A stretch of 64,000 bases of DNA, taken from assembly GCF_009688945.1 (NCBI RefSeq), contig NZ_AP021874.1:1612001-1676000 (forward strand). The letters are read 5' to 3'. Source of the stretch: Desulfosarcina alkanivorans (GTDB taxonomy: Bacteria > Desulfobacterota > Desulfobacteria > Desulfobacterales > Desulfosarcinaceae). Numbering within the stretch: position 1 is the first letter of the stretch; the number at the start of each line of letters is the position of its first letter. A program made the position numbers and the translations under genes. Shown one piece after another: positions 25,921 through 34,977 of the stretch. Under the pieces are notes generated by a model that saw only the letters and a program-made list of their open reading frames with translations, did no database searches and was not told the origin of the DNA.

Positions 25921-26844
25921 TTATTCATAGCTGTCTCCCTTCCCCTGAAACGATTGGCGTCGCTCTTCGATCATGGCTTGTTTGTCGGCAATGAACCGGT
26001 TCCTCAGGAATTGGGCCCGGGTCAACTTTTCCGGGGTGGCCGGTTCTTTCCCAGCCCAGTCCATCTGTTCAAAATATTCATACCTGAGCAGGTCCAGCGT
26101 ACCGTCCGTCCGGATCTGATCCACAAACAGGTTGAGCCAGTTCAGGAAATCCGGATCACCCTGGCGGATGGCAAACGCGTAGAACTCCCGGGTCACCGGT
26201 GCAAGCAGGGCGGCCACCTGCCGGTAATGCGCGACATGGGTGTTGCGCCAGACCCGGACAAACGGAGAATCCGCCACCATGGCATCCACTTCGCCACCGA
26301 CGACGGCGGCGGCTGCAGCGGCCGCCGTTGGATACCCCTTGATCATGCCGGGGGGGAACAGCTGCATGGCAAACGCTTCGTGGGTGGTGCCGGTTTTGAC
26401 CCCCAGCCTGAGGTTGTCGACATCCAGCAGGTCAAAATAGGCATTCGCGCCGGGAGGAATCCTGCTGCGCCTTACCAGGGCGGCCTGACTGACCTCGAAA
26501 TAAGGCCTTGAGAAACTGACCAGAAGCCCTCTTTCCACCGTTCGGGTCATGGCGGCCATGATGATGTCCGATTCACCGGCCAGCAGTTTGGGAATCTGCT
26601 GGTCATAGGTCCCGGGGCGGATGAAAGTCACCTCCACCCCGAGAAACTCGGCCAGCAGATAGGCCAGGTCGACATCGAGGCCGACGATCCGGCCATCTTT
26701 TACCATGGAAAAGGGCGGATACTCCCGATTGAGGGAAACGTTTATCACCCCTCGTTCCCGGATGCGCTGGAGTTCTCCTGCCTGGCTGAAAACCGGTACC
26801 GTCAACACGGAGATCAAAAGAATCGTCCAGTATCGTTTCATCAT
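25921..26844 (-). CDS. Family 3 extracellular solute-binding protein, orphan
   Basis: The 307-residue secreted protein has a signal peptide (MMKRYWTILLISVLTVPVFS, cleaved near QAG) and a PBPb amino-acid-binding domain starting LQRIRERGVINVSLNREYPP, with VGLDVDLAYLLAEFLGV and DIIMAAMTRTVERG. The C-terminus adds a charged helix unlike most ABC binding proteins. No permease or ATPase is nearby, and the next gene is a secondary symporter, so it may work with that carrier or with an unlinked ABC system. GGAGGT precedes the double ATG. Confidence 0.85.
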   Translation of the reverse strand: MMKRYWTILLISVLTVPVFSQAGELQRIRERGVINVSLNREYPPFSMVKDGRIVGLDVDLAYLLAEFLGVEVTFIRPGTYDQQIPKLLAGESDIIMAAMTRTVERGLLVSFSRPYFEVSQAALVRRSRIPPGANAYFDLLDVDNLRLGVKTGTTHEAFAMQLFPPGMIKGYPTAAAAAAAVVGGEVDAMVADSPFVRVWRNTHVAHYRQVAALLAPVTREFYAFAIRQGDPDFLNWLNLFVDQIRTDGTLDLLRYEYFEQMDWAGKEPATPEKLTRAQFLRNRFIADKQAMIEERRQSFQGKGDSYE

Positions 26845-27061
26845 ATCCGCCACCTCCAGTCTATGGCGCCTGCCATCGCTAAGAAAGTTCCCGCCCATGA
26901 ATATCCGGCAACGCACGGTTATCTCAACGGAGCCCGCAACGGCGGTCGGTCGTTTTGCGCATCAACGATCGCCACGGGTTGGATCGCGTCCCTCGCCCTG
27001 CAACCGATCCATCGTTGAGCCGCCGGTCAGCCGCCTGAACTGGCACGTGGCCAAAAAAAGC

Positions 27062-28033
27062 CTAGGACCCGCTGTTCCAAGTTCGGTTAATGTCGAAGAC
27101 GATCAGTTCATGGTCCGGGCGGTCCAGAAAATTGAACAGTCCCGTAATTACCGCCGGGGTCGAGACGGTGGCATCGACGACCGACTGGAAGGCCAGCACC
27201 GGGGGGAACCGGCTCAGGTCTCCGGATTGATGGGCTGCCTCCAGGCGTTCACGGACCGCGTCGGCAAGCCGGTAGACCTGGTGGCCGGCGTTGATGGCAA
27301 AAGAGTTGTACTTGTAGGCATTGTACTCCGGCTGAATGCTGTTCCAGGCCAGCTTTTCCAGCCCCAGCCAGCGACTCATCCGGGCTTGCCACACGGAAAG
27401 GGCGGCCAGACGGGATACGCCCAGGGCCGGTGAGATGAGAACCATTTTCTCTACCTCAGGAAGGCTTTCGTCGTCGAGACATGCCAGTGCGTAGGCCACT
27501 GCAAGCGCGCCTCCGGTGGAGTATCCGACCAGGAAAACGGGCCGGCCGGGGAGGCGCTCCCGCAGGTGTCGCATGGCCAGGCGAACGGATGCCGCCATAT
27601 CCTCCCATGTCACGTGGAGCAAGCCGCTGGGTACAGTGCCGTGTCCGGGAAGCCGCAGACCGAGCACCCATGCCCCCTGTGCATTCAATCGTCGGCCCAA
27701 GGCCCGTAAACTGTATGGTCCGTCGGACATTCCGTGCAGCAGCAGCACACCGGCGGCAGGTTGGGCGGCAGTCAGCTCGAAGGTCCGGTTCCAGTCGGTG
27801 CCCCAGCGGACCGGGTCGGTCAGGCTGCCGCGATTATACCGGTTGAGAGGCCCCCGCGCTTCGGGTGATATGCGGGCCATTACCCGCTGTTCCATCTGCT
27901 GGAACAATCTTGTTTCCACCGCCAGATATTCCTTCAGGTCCGCTACCGGTGAATCGGCGGAATACTCGCCTTCCAGATCGATGGTGTGCCACAGGTTGAC
28001 ATCCGGTCGGTTTTCCAGGCTCACCACCACCAC
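27062..28033 (-). CDS. Alpha/beta hydrolase, possibly truncated at both ends
   Basis: The alpha/beta hydrolase fold is clear: LLLHGMSDGPYSLR (oxyanion region), LRLPGHGTVPSG, the nucleophile elbow FLVGYSTGGALAVAYAL and an acidic residue in FQSVVDATVSTPAV. The frame then stops soon after ELIVFDINR, where the histidine of the triad should still follow; no histidine is in the usual place. The first usable start is a GTG inside a hydrophobic segment (ILVVVVSLENRP) with no ribosome site, so the membrane anchor may be partial. The gene follows the SYLF gene closely. It may be a decaying gene or a sequencing frameshift. Confidence 0.65.
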   Translation of the reverse strand: MVVVSLENRPDVNLWHTIDLEGEYSADSPVADLKEYLAVETRLFQQMEQRVMARISPEARGPLNRYNRGSLTDPVRWGTDWNRTFELTAAQPAAGVLLLHGMSDGPYSLRALGRRLNAQGAWVLGLRLPGHGTVPSGLLHVTWEDMAASVRLAMRHLRERLPGRPVFLVGYSTGGALAVAYALACLDDESLPEVEKMVLISPALGVSRLAALSVWQARMSRWLGLEKLAWNSIQPEYNAYKYNSFAINAGHQVYRLADAVRERLEAAHQSGDLSRFPPVLAFQSVVDATVSTPAVITGLFNFLDRPDHELIVFDINRTWNSGS

Positions 28034-28044
28034 CAGGATGAGTG

Positions 28045-28623
28045 TTATTTGGGCTGGAAGCTGAATTTCTGCCCCCCCACGCTGGCTTCGTACATCAGCC
28101 CCCCCTTGGCGTGAACGAACACGACCATGCCTTTGTGGTAGCTCGTCGCAGCCTGGGCCCCGGTGGCCGGACCGGCGCTGGCCCCGGCCGTGGCGCCTTC
28201 AGTACCGGCCTTGGCCTGCACACCGGCAGTAATGGCAACTGCCGATACACCGGCATCGAATTCGAAATTACCGCCGGTGAAGTCGTCATAGGCCCGTTTG
28301 TCCTCAAAGAAAACCATCTGGCTGAATGCCTGCCCGCCCAGTTGAAAACCGATGGTCGCTTTGATCAGTTTGGCGGTGCCGGTGACCACCCCCCCCGCGT
28401 ACACCTGTCCGGTGCCGTAGGCGCCCCCGATGACGAACCCCCCTTTGCCCACGGTGGGGAAGACTGCATAGCCGTAACAATTTTTGAAGAAGGGTTGAAC
28501 AGCCGACGATTTTTTAAAGACATCGATGGTGTTCGTGAATTTGTCGGCATGGGCGGGGGTAAAAACGGAAACCCCCAGAATCAGGGCCACCGGGATAACA
28601 AACCATCTTATCGCTTTCATCAT
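28045..28623 (-). CDS. SYLF/YSC84 domain lipid-binding-type secreted protein
   Basis: The 192-residue protein has a signal peptide (MMKAIRWFVIPVALILGVSV, cleaved near AHA) and the YSC84/SYLF domain: KSSAVQPFFKNCYGYAVFPTV (in two parts), GGFVIGGAYGTGQVY, IGFQLGGQAFSQMVFFED and a C-terminal GGLMYEASVGGQKFSF. Eukaryotic relatives bind phosphoinositides; bacterial members are periplasmic or outer-membrane proteins of unknown role. AGGAGGAT precedes the ATG. Confidence 0.88.
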   Translation of the reverse strand: MMKAIRWFVIPVALILGVSVFTPAHADKFTNTIDVFKKSSAVQPFFKNCYGYAVFPTVGKGGFVIGGAYGTGQVYAGGVVTGTAKLIKATIGFQLGGQAFSQMVFFEDKRAYDDFTGGNFEFDAGVSAVAITAGVQAKAGTEGATAGASAGPATGAQAATSYHKGMVVFVHAKGGLMYEASVGGQKFSFQPK

Positions 28624-28832
28624 ACATCCTCCTAAACTGAATTGAACTTATGGTGTTTTCGGTGAAACGCGCGCTTTGGTCATGCGGTTGCGACGCGGGG
28701 CCGCGACAATGAGAATTTTCGCCTCGGTATTGTCTCCGTCGCTCTGCAGACCCGGCAGTGCGGCCCACGGGAACCCCGTAACGAATCCAAAAAGAATCCT
28801 GCCGCCTGACGAACCTCCGTCTTTTTTACCGG

Positions 28833-29867
28833 TCAGAAACGAAACAGCACCCCGGCCAGGGCGGTGATCACCTCGGTGTCGTAGAAGTCAATATCGGCAT
28901 CTTCCAGCAGGTAGGAACCGGAGGCAAATACGCTGAAATCCTCATGGCCCAACGGTTTCCAGCCAAAGGGGTTTTTGTAGTAATATTGAACCCCGGCAGC
29001 ATAGCGGTCATCTTCCCGGGCCTTATCGTAGATGGGGTTGTCTTCATCGAAGTCCGCCCAACCGACCAGTCCGTTGACAACCAGGGTCACCGGGTCGTTG
29101 AAGAAAAAATAGGTCAGCTGAAAATCCATGCCCGAGTTGCTCATGGCGTCGCCGTCCCGGTCCTCGTTGAAATAGGTGATGCCGGACACCAGCCGGTGAC
29201 GATCGCCGAAATCGAAACGGTAGTTCAAGTCCAGGTAATGGTTGTCCCCGTCCCTGCGCAGCAGGCCCCTTTCCGCCGGCGACAATCCAAGGGAAGGCGA
29301 TAAACCGCTCTCTTCATTGTCGATTTCGATGCTGCGGTACGAGTATCTGAACTCGAAGCTGGATCCCAGGATGCGGTCGTAAACCAGGCGGGCGCCGGTG
29401 GAATCTCGGTCGGTCTCCTGCCGTGCGCTGTCCGTTAGATAGGGGTCTTCCCACACCTCGGTGGGGATGCCAGAAAAAAGAAAACCAATGGAAAGGATGC
29501 TCTTGTCCGGCAGTTCCTGTTTGACCGCCAGTTGCTGCCCCAGTTCCAGACGGGCGATGTCCTCGATCTGGGACCCCAGGGTGAGTTGGGTGCGCGTACT
29601 CGCAAAGGTGTAGGCCAGTTCAAAATTGAACATGCCCATGCCCGTGGTTTCCGAATCGGGTTCGTCGGTCAGGGAGTTGATGGTCTCGTCACCGACGTCC
29701 ATCAGGTTATTGCCGGCCACCATGTTGCTCTCGTACTTGAGCACACCGGCACCGGCACGGATAAATCCGCTGAAGCCGGATTCGTTCGGGACCGGGTCCA
29801 GTGCGTATGCGGTGCACGCCAACATGGCCACCAATGTGATCAACAAAAATGCTCCTGCACATTTCAT
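28833..29867 (-). CDS. DUF2860-like outer-membrane beta-barrel protein
   Basis: The 344-residue protein has a signal peptide (cleaved near AYA/LD) and then alternating hydrophobic strands such as FEFRYSYRSIEI, HYLDLNYRFDF and FQLTYFFFND. It ends in phenylalanine (LAGVLFRF), the usual outer-membrane insertion signal. The SGFSGFIRAGAG opening and overall length fit the DUF2860 family. It probably forms a pore or structural barrel in the outer membrane; cargo is unknown. AAGGCGG precedes the ATG. Confidence 0.8.
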   Translation of the reverse strand: MKCAGAFLLITLVAMLACTAYALDPVPNESGFSGFIRAGAGVLKYESNMVAGNNLMDVGDETINSLTDEPDSETTGMGMFNFELAYTFASTRTQLTLGSQIEDIARLELGQQLAVKQELPDKSILSIGFLFSGIPTEVWEDPYLTDSARQETDRDSTGARLVYDRILGSSFEFRYSYRSIEIDNEESGLSPSLGLSPAERGLLRRDGDNHYLDLNYRFDFGDRHRLVSGITYFNEDRDGDAMSNSGMDFQLTYFFFNDPVTLVVNGLVGWADFDEDNPIYDKAREDDRYAAGVQYYYKNPFGWKPLGHEDFSVFASGSYLLEDADIDFYDTEVITALAGVLFRF

Positions 29868-29914
29868 TCGTACCGCCTTTTAGTTTCAGTGGTAAGCAGT
29901 TGGGGAACCCGGCT

Positions 29915-30376
29915 CTATTGACGGACCCGTAGGGTGCCGTCCGGGCTCTGGATCAGCCGGATGCGGTCACCGACGGCAAACGCGTCGTCTTTCTCCTGGA
30001 CCACCACCATGATGCGGCCGTCATCCATCTCCACCTCGATCTCCAGTGCCGCCTTGGTCGCCATGGTTCCTTCCGCAGCGCTACCGGCTGCCGAACCGGC
30101 CAGGGCGCCGCCGGTCGTTGCCAGCCGTCTGCCCCGGCCGCTGCCGATGGTGGAGCCGATAATGCCGCCGACGACCGCCCCGCCCACCGCCCCGGCACCG
30201 GTCTGCTGGCCTTGAATCATTACGTCGGAAACCTTCAGGACGGTTCCGTAATAAACCGAAAGGGCGGTTTGGGCCTGTCCGGGCGTATAGGTTCTGCTCC
30301 CCTGATGGGGCTGGCATCCCCCTGCCAAAAGACCGAAAAACGTGCAAAGAACAATAAGCATCATTCCTTTTTTCAT
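29915..30376 (-). CDS. Glycine-zipper outer-membrane lipoprotein (SlyB/Pcp-like)
   Basis: The 153-residue lipoprotein has a lipobox LAGGC with the acylated cysteine at residue 21. A glycine-zipper segment follows (GAVGGAVVGGIIGSTIG and GGALAGSAAGSAAEG). The C-terminal part is a small beta domain (ALEIEVEMDDGRIMVVVQ). The family sits in the outer membrane and affects envelope integrity under stress. GGAGGAT precedes the ATG. It lies 47 bp upstream of the DUF2860 barrel gene on the same strand. Confidence 0.85.
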   Translation of the reverse strand: MKKGMMLIVLCTFFGLLAGGCQPHQGSRTYTPGQAQTALSVYYGTVLKVSDVMIQGQQTGAGAVGGAVVGGIIGSTIGSGRGRRLATTGGALAGSAAGSAAEGTMATKAALEIEVEMDDGRIMVVVQEKDDAFAVGDRIRLIQSPDGTLRVRQ

Positions 30377-30484
30377 CGCCGATCCTCCTCATCATTGTTT
30401 TGGTAAAACGGGATTGCCGTCGAAACCGGAACCGTTGGAAGAAAACGGCCGATGGCCTGCCGCTGGAGGCCATAAACAACCGAT

Positions 30485-31903
30485 TCAGCGTTCATCGAGC
30501 GATCGTCCCATTATCGTGGAGATGAAACAGTTGAAATGGATCGTGCCGGAATTGCCGTCATCGTCATCGTCATCACCATCGTCATCGTCTGTCTCCGTAT
30601 CGGCAATCGAAACGAATATGTTCCATTGGTCGTTGGCATCATTGTCAGTCAGGTTGGACGCCAAAGAAGTGAAAACGATGAAATCACCGTTTTCATTCAA
30701 ACAGGCTGCCCGGCTGCCTGCGTTGCCTTCAACGCCTGAATTGTCCACGCTTATCCGTTCGATGATGCCATTGGTGCGGTCGGCCACGAATATATCGGGT
30801 GCGCCGTTGGTGTCATCAACAACCAGGTTGGCCGCTTCGGAGGTAAAGGCAATATAACGGCCGTCGGCGCTGATGGCCGGTTCACGGCTCTCCTGGTCGC
30901 CCTGGAGCCCACCCCTGCCGACGTTCACCCGAACGACGGATTCATCGCTGCGGTCATAGAGGAATATATCCCCAAAACCGTTGGTGTCGCCGGCGACCAG
31001 GTTGGACGCATCCGATGCAAAGGCGACATAACGGCCGTCGGCGCTGATGGCCGGCGAGTGGCTGCCGCCATTTCCCTGGCCACCGCTGCCGTCAACGCTC
31101 ACGCGCGCAACGGTTTCACTGACGCGGTCATGGAGGAATATATCCCCAAAACCGTTGGTGTCGCCGGCGACCAGGTCGGACGCATCCGATGCAAAGGTGA
31201 CATAACGGCCGTCGGCGCTGATGGCCGGCGAGTGGCTGCCGCCATTTCCCTGGCCACCGCTGCCGTCAACGCTCACGCGCGCAATGGTTTCACTGACGCG
31301 GTCATGGAGGAATATATCACTGAATCCATTGGTGTCGCCGACGACCAGATTCGTGGCTTCCGAGGCAAAGGCCACGTAGCGTCCCCCGGCACTGATGACG
31401 GGGTCACGGCTGTCGCCGTCGCCTTCCGTGCCGCGGTTGTCAACGCTTGCCCGGTCAATGGTCTCACTGACGCGGTCAAAGATAAAGATATCTTCATTCC
31501 CATTGGTGTCGCCGGCGACCAGGTTCGTGGCTTTTGAGGCAAAGGCCACGTGGCGTCCCCCGGCGCTGATGACGGGGTCACTGCTGTCGCCGTCACCTTC
31601 CGTGCCGCGATTGTCCACACTGACCCGCAAAATGGCGATGTGTTCCCAGTCATAGACGAAAATATCGTTTTTCCCATTGAAGTCGCTACCGGTCAGATTG
31701 CTTGCTCCGGATGAAAAGGCCACATCCGTGCCGGTCGCGTTGACAGCCGACAAACCGCTGCTGCCGCTGCCCTCTGAGCCAGCGGCTGTCAAATCCAGCC
31801 GTTCGATCGTCCGTGCGCCGGCCGGCAGAATATCCACAACCAGCAGGGCGGTACAGAGCATGGCGCCGATGTTTACCGCTGCAATCCAACGGGTCAGATT
31901 CAT
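30485..31903 (-). CDS. Secreted beta-propeller protein of 58-residue TolB-like repeats
   Basis: The 472-residue protein has a signal peptide (cleaved near AGA/RT) and then about seven repeats of 58 residues with the core PAISADGRYVAFASDASNLV, then GDTNGFGDIFLHDR and VSVDGSGGQGNGGSH. Seven repeats suggest a closed seven-bladed propeller. It ends in an acidic tail (DTETDDDDGDDDDDDG), which may bind calcium, then a short hydrophobic segment. The role is unknown, perhaps a surface or periplasmic binding protein. Two repeat units are nearly identical at DNA level. AGGAAA lies far upstream of the ATG, so the start is a little uncertain. Confidence 0.82.
   Translation of the reverse strand: MNLTRWIAAVNIGAMLCTALLVVDILPAGARTIERLDLTAAGSEGSGSSGLSAVNATGTDVAFSSGASNLTGSDFNGKNDIFVYDWEHIAILRVSVDNRGTEGDGDSSDPVISAGGRHVAFASKATNLVAGDTNGNEDIFIFDRVSETIDRASVDNRGTEGDGDSRDPVISAGGRYVAFASEATNLVVGDTNGFSDIFLHDRVSETIARVSVDGSGGQGNGGSHSPAISADGRYVTFASDASDLVAGDTNGFGDIFLHDRVSETVARVSVDGSGGQGNGGSHSPAISADGRYVAFASDASNLVAGDTNGFGDIFLYDRSDESVVRVNVGRGGLQGDQESREPAISADGRYIAFTSEAANLVVDDTNGAPDIFVADRTNGIIERISVDNSGVEGNAGSRAACLNENGDFIVFTSLASNLTDNDANDQWNIFVSIADTETDDDDGDDDDDDGNSGTIHFNCFISTIMGRSLDER
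30966..31313 (-). repeat. 174-bp tandem DNA repeat inside the propeller gene
   Basis: The units starting near 30966, 31140 and 31314 repeat with a 174-bp period. For example, the block at 31049-31133 recurs at 31223-31307 with only about one change, and the stretch from 30966 recurs at 31140 with a few changes. Outer units of the same gene are more diverged, which points to recent duplication or gene conversion. Confidence 0.8.
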
Positions 31904-32425
31904 CAGGGAATGAATTTCCTTTCATCCATAAATGATTCCAGTGCCGTCACCCGGTCCAGATCTCAGGATGATCAGGGAGAGATCGTCCCCCGAATTCCGG
32001 CGCACGGTTCTATGGCCCCTGAGTGGAGGAACCGGTGTCGTAGAATCAATTCACAAGGATGCCGCGGACAAGAATCAGCCGGACGATAACGCGATCGTCC
32101 GTTTCGGCCGGATCAATTCGTATCGGATGCTTTGGTATCTCGGGGAACGGTGAAAAGGCCTGCTTCAAGCCGTGAATGCGCTTTTCAGTGTTGTTTATAC
32201 CATTAAAATGTCTGTTTCACCACCCCTGCACCCGACTAACCGACAAAATCCGACTTCTCCAAAATGAGCAAAAGCCTGCCGGGTTCCGTTCAGGCTTACC
32301 GGTATCTCTGTGAGAAGAACACTCATTATCCACGCATCGGTGCTTGAACGAGCCGGTCCGCTCCGGAAAAACGGAAAGGAAACTGTTGCACGGGCACGCG
32401 GTCACTTGATCCGAACCATGAGCGG
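31904..32425. other. 522-bp gap upstream of the propeller gene
   Basis: I find no intact gene here. The sequence next to the propeller start contains a short minus-strand fragment that may be a phosphatase remnant (listed separately). Open frames on the + strand have no recognisable domain or ribosome site. Confidence 0.4.
31922..32050 (-). pseudogene. Possible C-terminal remnant of a PP2C/SpoIIE-type phosphatase
   Basis: An open minus-strand stretch of 42 codons, closed upstream by a stop at 32051-32053, contains RRNSGDDLSLIILRSG. The DD-LS-LIILR pattern is like the last strand of SpoIIE/PP2C phosphatases (DDITLLVLR). There is no start codon in it and no recognisable sequence upstream, so if real it is only a relic. 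The match is short and may be chance. Confidence 0.2.
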
Positions 32426-32731
32426 TCACTTTTTAAAATGCGATGACGCTTTTTCGAATGCCTCCGCCAGTGCTTTCCAGGCCTCTTCAGCCCCGTCTTT
32501 CATATCCCCCCAGGCGCTTTCACCGGCCAGGTCAAGCGCCTTGATTTTAGCCTTCATGTCGCCTCGCAGATTCCGGAACCGCTCGCGCTTTTCTTCAAAT
32601 TTCTTGATAACCTCGGCACTTTCATGCTGGGCACCGGCCTCCAGTTTGTTGCGTTCGATATTCCACAGATAATTCAGGTGGTCATACTTTTTTTTCAATT
32701 GTTCGACAAACGCCTCTTTTTTGTCAACCAT
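32426..32731 (-). CDS. Small coiled-coil protein (sll1863 stress-response-like)
   Basis: The 101-residue protein is almost entirely charged helix: MVDKKEAFVEQLKKKYDHLN at the start, EVIKKFEEKRERFRNLRGDM in the middle and AWKALAEAFEKASSHFKK at the end. It has no signal peptide. Its layout resembles small apolipoprotein-like coiled-coil proteins annotated as 'sll1863 family stress response protein'; the function is unknown. A strong AAAAGGAGG precedes the ATG. Confidence 0.75.
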   Translation of the reverse strand: MVDKKEAFVEQLKKKYDHLNYLWNIERNKLEAGAQHESAEVIKKFEEKRERFRNLRGDMKAKIKALDLAGESAWGDMKDGAEEAWKALAEAFEKASSHFKK

Positions 32732-33114
32732 CGTTTCCTCCTTTTTTAGAATAGTGCACAGGGAATAAAAAAACCGTTTCTCACTCGAAACGATAAATCA
32801 GGAGGAACCGACAGGCAAATGATCTTTTCGCCGTTCACCAGAATTGAAATCGAATTGGCCGAAGTTGTCAAAAGCTGAATCCATTCAAACACGATGTGCA
32901 AAACCAAAATCCGGCTCAGACGGGTCTGTCCGCCATCATGGTGTGGATAGGTTCGCTTCCGATTTTTTTTAAGGCACCTATGGGTTCGAAGCGGTTGCAG
33001 TGAGCGAATAGGATTAGGACCTGAACCCGATGTCCGCGTTGTCACGGGAATTATAAAAACCGCTGGAAAAGGCTGCGAAGTTGCCGGGGGGATCAAAAAC
33101 AGGGCGCACCCTTT
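32732..33114. other. Gap between the CLC gene and the coiled-coil gene
   Basis: This 383-bp stretch holds the promoter side of the coiled-coil gene and the 3' side of the CLC gene. An open minus-strand frame spans most of it but has no domain, odd composition and no ribosome site, so I do not call it. Confidence 0.4.
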
Positions 33115-34974
33115 TTATTGATGGGGCCGACGGTCGTTTCCCTGGTTTTGCGCCTGACGCCGTGACTTCATCTCGTCCACTTTGTGGTTGTAGAAGGAGA
33201 TCACCTCACGACGGTTGAGCATGCCCAGCAGAATCCCATGGTCGTCGGTCCGCACCACCGGGAGGCTGTCGATATTGCGGGTGGTGAATTTTTTGAGCAC
33301 GGAGTTGAGGTCCTCGTCCGGGGTGGTGACGATAATGTCGGATGTTCCCACATCCTTCATGACCACCAGCTGCTCTATTTCAGGTGAGAAAAGCACGCCC
33401 CGGATATCGTTGACGGAAAATATCCCCACCAGCCGCTGCTCCTCATCCACCACGGGGAAATAGTGCTGCTTGGTCGTGGAAAAGGTGCGCTTGAACTCCA
33501 GAAAAGGCATGTCCTGGGGGATCAGGGTCACTTTCTTAACCCGGGGCATGAGATCGTTTACCGGAATCGACTGAAGGATATCCACAAAAAAGTCGCCGGC
33601 ATGGGCCGGTGAATTCACCTTGCTCTGCACCTGGCGGTCAAAGATGGTCCAGCGCCGGGAAGCCATGTAAGCAACGGAACAGACCAGCAGGCTGGGCAGC
33701 AGCAGATGATAGGAATTGGTCATCTCGCTGACGAAAATAATCGTCGAGATGGGGGTGTTGGAAACGGCGGTAAAAAAGCCGGCCATCCCCACCACCACGA
33801 AAGCACCGGGTTCGGTGACAACAGAAGGCATGATGTCGTGAAAGATTTTTCCCACGCATCCGCCCATGGCCCCACCGATAACGATGGAAGGACCAAAAAC
33901 ACCGCCGCTGCCCCCCGATCCGATGGAGAAAGAGGTGGTCAACACCTTGCCCAGGGCAAGCGAGAGCAAAAAAGGCACCGCCAGCTCATTGTTGATCGCC
34001 TTCTGTGCAAACCCATAGCCAAAGGCCAGGGTATGGGGCAGAAAAAAGCCGATGATGCCGGTCAACAGCCCGCCGATGGCGGGTTTGATGTGATTGGGTA
34101 TCTTTTTGATGCGTTCAAAAAGATGGATCGTCCCGTAAAAGGCCTTGATGTAAAATACACCGGTGGCCACCAGAACCAGGGCAAGAATCAGATATGGCCC
34201 GAGTTCAAGGGGGTTTCGGAAATGAAAGGGGGGTGAATCGAACAACGACCCCCACCCGAACACCAGACAGAAGACACAGTAGGCGACCACCGAGGAAATG
34301 CCCGCCGGTATGATCACTTCCGATTCGAAGTCCGGGTCTCGATAGAGCACTTCGGCGGCAAACAGGGCACCGGCCAGCGGAGCCCGGAAAATACTGCCCA
34401 CACCGGCGCCGATGCCGGCGGCCATCATGATCCGCCGCTCCCGGTCGGAGAGTTTCAAGGTGGTCGCCAGAAACGAACCGAATCCGGCGCCGATCTGGGC
34501 GATGGGCCCTTCCCTGCCCCCTGAGCCGCCGGTGGTCAGGGTTACGGCTGAAGCGATCGTCTTGATAATCGGCACCCGGCTGCGGATAAACCCGCCTTTG
34601 TGATGATAGGCCCGGATCGCCGCGTCGGTGCCGTGACCTTCCGCCTCCGGTGCAAATGTGTACACCAGCCATCCGCTGAAAAGCCCGCCGAGGGCAGGCA
34701 GAAACAAAAGCATCCATCGGTTGAAGGGCACCGATGTGGGCGGCAGCAGATGGTGTTCGCCCGCCGGTGCCGGAGGACGGTATCCGGCAGCCATATCCAG
34801 AAAGAAGTGAACGCCCAGCTGACACAGGTAGTGAAAAACGATGGAACCGAGCCCTGCAATGAGCCCGATGGCAATAAAATAGAACGACCAGCGGGTGGCC
34901 TGGGCCACATTCAGGCTTTTCAACCGTGCTTGGATTCGCCGGTAGGCGCTTGGTTTGGCTCCCGCTTGCGGCAT
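33115..34974 (-). CDS. CLC-family chloride channel/antiporter with two CBS domains
   Basis: The 619-residue protein has an N-terminal CLC transport domain (about 1-440). The gating glutamate is present in GGSGGREGPIAQIGAGFG and the second conserved loop is GSGGSGGVFGPSIVIGG. Keeping this glutamate favours Cl-/H+ exchange, though channels share it. Two CBS domains follow (about 475-600: VNDLMPRVKKVTLI, VVMKDVGTSDIIV, IDSLPVVRTDDHG), probably binding adenine nucleotides. Its ATG follows the aminotransferase stop by 3 bp, with GGAG inside that gene, so the two are coupled. Confidence 0.93.
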   Translation of the reverse strand: MPQAGAKPSAYRRIQARLKSLNVAQATRWSFYFIAIGLIAGLGSIVFHYLCQLGVHFFLDMAAGYRPPAPAGEHHLLPPTSVPFNRWMLLFLPALGGLFSGWLVYTFAPEAEGHGTDAAIRAYHHKGGFIRSRVPIIKTIASAVTLTTGGSGGREGPIAQIGAGFGSFLATTLKLSDRERRIMMAAGIGAGVGSIFRAPLAGALFAAEVLYRDPDFESEVIIPAGISSVVAYCVFCLVFGWGSLFDSPPFHFRNPLELGPYLILALVLVATGVFYIKAFYGTIHLFERIKKIPNHIKPAIGGLLTGIIGFFLPHTLAFGYGFAQKAINNELAVPFLLSLALGKVLTTSFSIGSGGSGGVFGPSIVIGGAMGGCVGKIFHDIMPSVVTEPGAFVVVGMAGFFTAVSNTPISTIIFVSEMTNSYHLLLPSLLVCSVAYMASRRWTIFDRQVQSKVNSPAHAGDFFVDILQSIPVNDLMPRVKKVTLIPQDMPFLEFKRTFSTTKQHYFPVVDEEQRLVGIFSVNDIRGVLFSPEIEQLVVMKDVGTSDIIVTTPDEDLNSVLKKFTTRNIDSLPVVRTDDHGILLGMLNRREVISFYNHKVDEMKSRRQAQNQGNDRRPHQ

Positions 34975-34977
34975 GGT

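Noticed and set aside
32746-33096. 116-codon frame on the minus strand between the CLC and coiled-coil genes
   Set aside because: Composition is irregular, no start signal and no domain; likely chance in an AT-rich gap.
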